A stretch of DNA of 5,351 nt, taken from assembly GCA_900551415.1 (NCBI GenBank), contig URWB01000138.1:1-5351 (forward strand), given 5' to 3'. This document shows positions 5,272-5,351 of this stretch, one piece after another. The position numbers and the translations under genes are program-made. A model generated the notes under the pieces. It had not been told where the DNA came from and searched no databases. It saw only the letters and a list, made by a program, of their open reading frames with translations. Numbering within the stretch: position 1 is the stretch's first letter; each line of letters starts with the position of its first letter. This DNA comes from an uncultured Eubacteriales bacterium. GTDB taxonomy: Bacteria; Bacillota; Clostridia; Peptostreptococcales; Anaerovoracaceae.

Positions 5272-5351
5272 TTATCTTAATTCTTTAATTGCTGCCTGTG
5301 CCGCTGCCAGTCTCGCGATTGGTACGCGGAACGGTGAGCAGGACACATAGT
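5272..5351 (-). CDS. ppdK: Pyruvate,phosphate dikinase, C-terminal end (partial)
   Basis: Only the last 25 codons and the stop lie in the window; the gene continues beyond the right edge. The residues read YVSCSPFRVPIARLAAAQA and end AIKELR. This is the highly conserved C terminus of PPDK, which interconverts pyruvate, ATP and phosphate with PEP, AMP and pyrophosphate. The Cys in SCSPFR corresponds to the general acid of the PEP/pyruvate site (Cys831 in the Clostridium symbiosum enzyme). This short motif also sets it apart from PEP synthase and PTS enzyme I. The stop is followed after 23 bases by gap on the same strand, which suggests an operon. Identity rests on a short but very characteristic segment. 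Confidence 0.88.
   Translation of the reverse strand, partial: YVSCSPFRVPIARLAAAQAAIKELR

Overview
The window looks like chromosome from a Gram-positive, low-to-mid GC anaerobe of the Clostridia/Eubacteriales type. The reasons are the strong GGAGG ribosome sites, a lipoprotein with a Firmicutes-style DUF4430 domain, a clostridial-type 397-residue CofE-like protein, and a pyruvate,phosphate dikinase tail next to a class I GAPDH. The exact genus cannot be read from the sequence.

Layout from left to right. Positions 1-504 hold no convincing gene, only a weak minus-strand reading frame. A minus-strand gene for a CofE/F420-0:gamma-glutamyl ligase-family protein (548-1741) ends at a strong GC-rich terminator (505-530). 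A 173-base divergent intergenic region (1742-1914) holds candidate promoters for both directions. On the plus strand follow an amidohydrolase-like protein (1915-3501) and a small DUF4430 lipoprotein (3592-4035). No terminator is visible between these two, and a possible 41-codon ORF (4039-4164) comes after them. A 14-bp stem-loop with T-runs on both sides (4182-4213) closes this group. It also serves the converging minus-strand pair on the right: gap (4235-5248), preceded by the last 25 codons of ppdK (5272-5351, running off the window).

How the genes may work together. ppdK and gap are 23 bases apart and co-directional, so they are probably one transcript linking pyruvate/PEP interconversion with triose-phosphate oxidation. 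The central divergent cluster is less clear. The CofE-like enzyme is an amide ligase by family, but no other F420 gene is visible. The amidohydrolase-like protein keeps the family scaffold but appears to have lost every metal-binding residue I can align, so it is probably a pseudoenzyme. The lipoprotein is an exported, membrane-anchored domain of the kind related to the transcobalamin C-terminal fold.

The most interesting observations are the apparently metal-less amidohydrolase with its acidic insertion, the orphan CofE-like ligase divergent from it, and the unusual ppdK-gap pairing in which gap is visibly more AT-rich than its surroundings.
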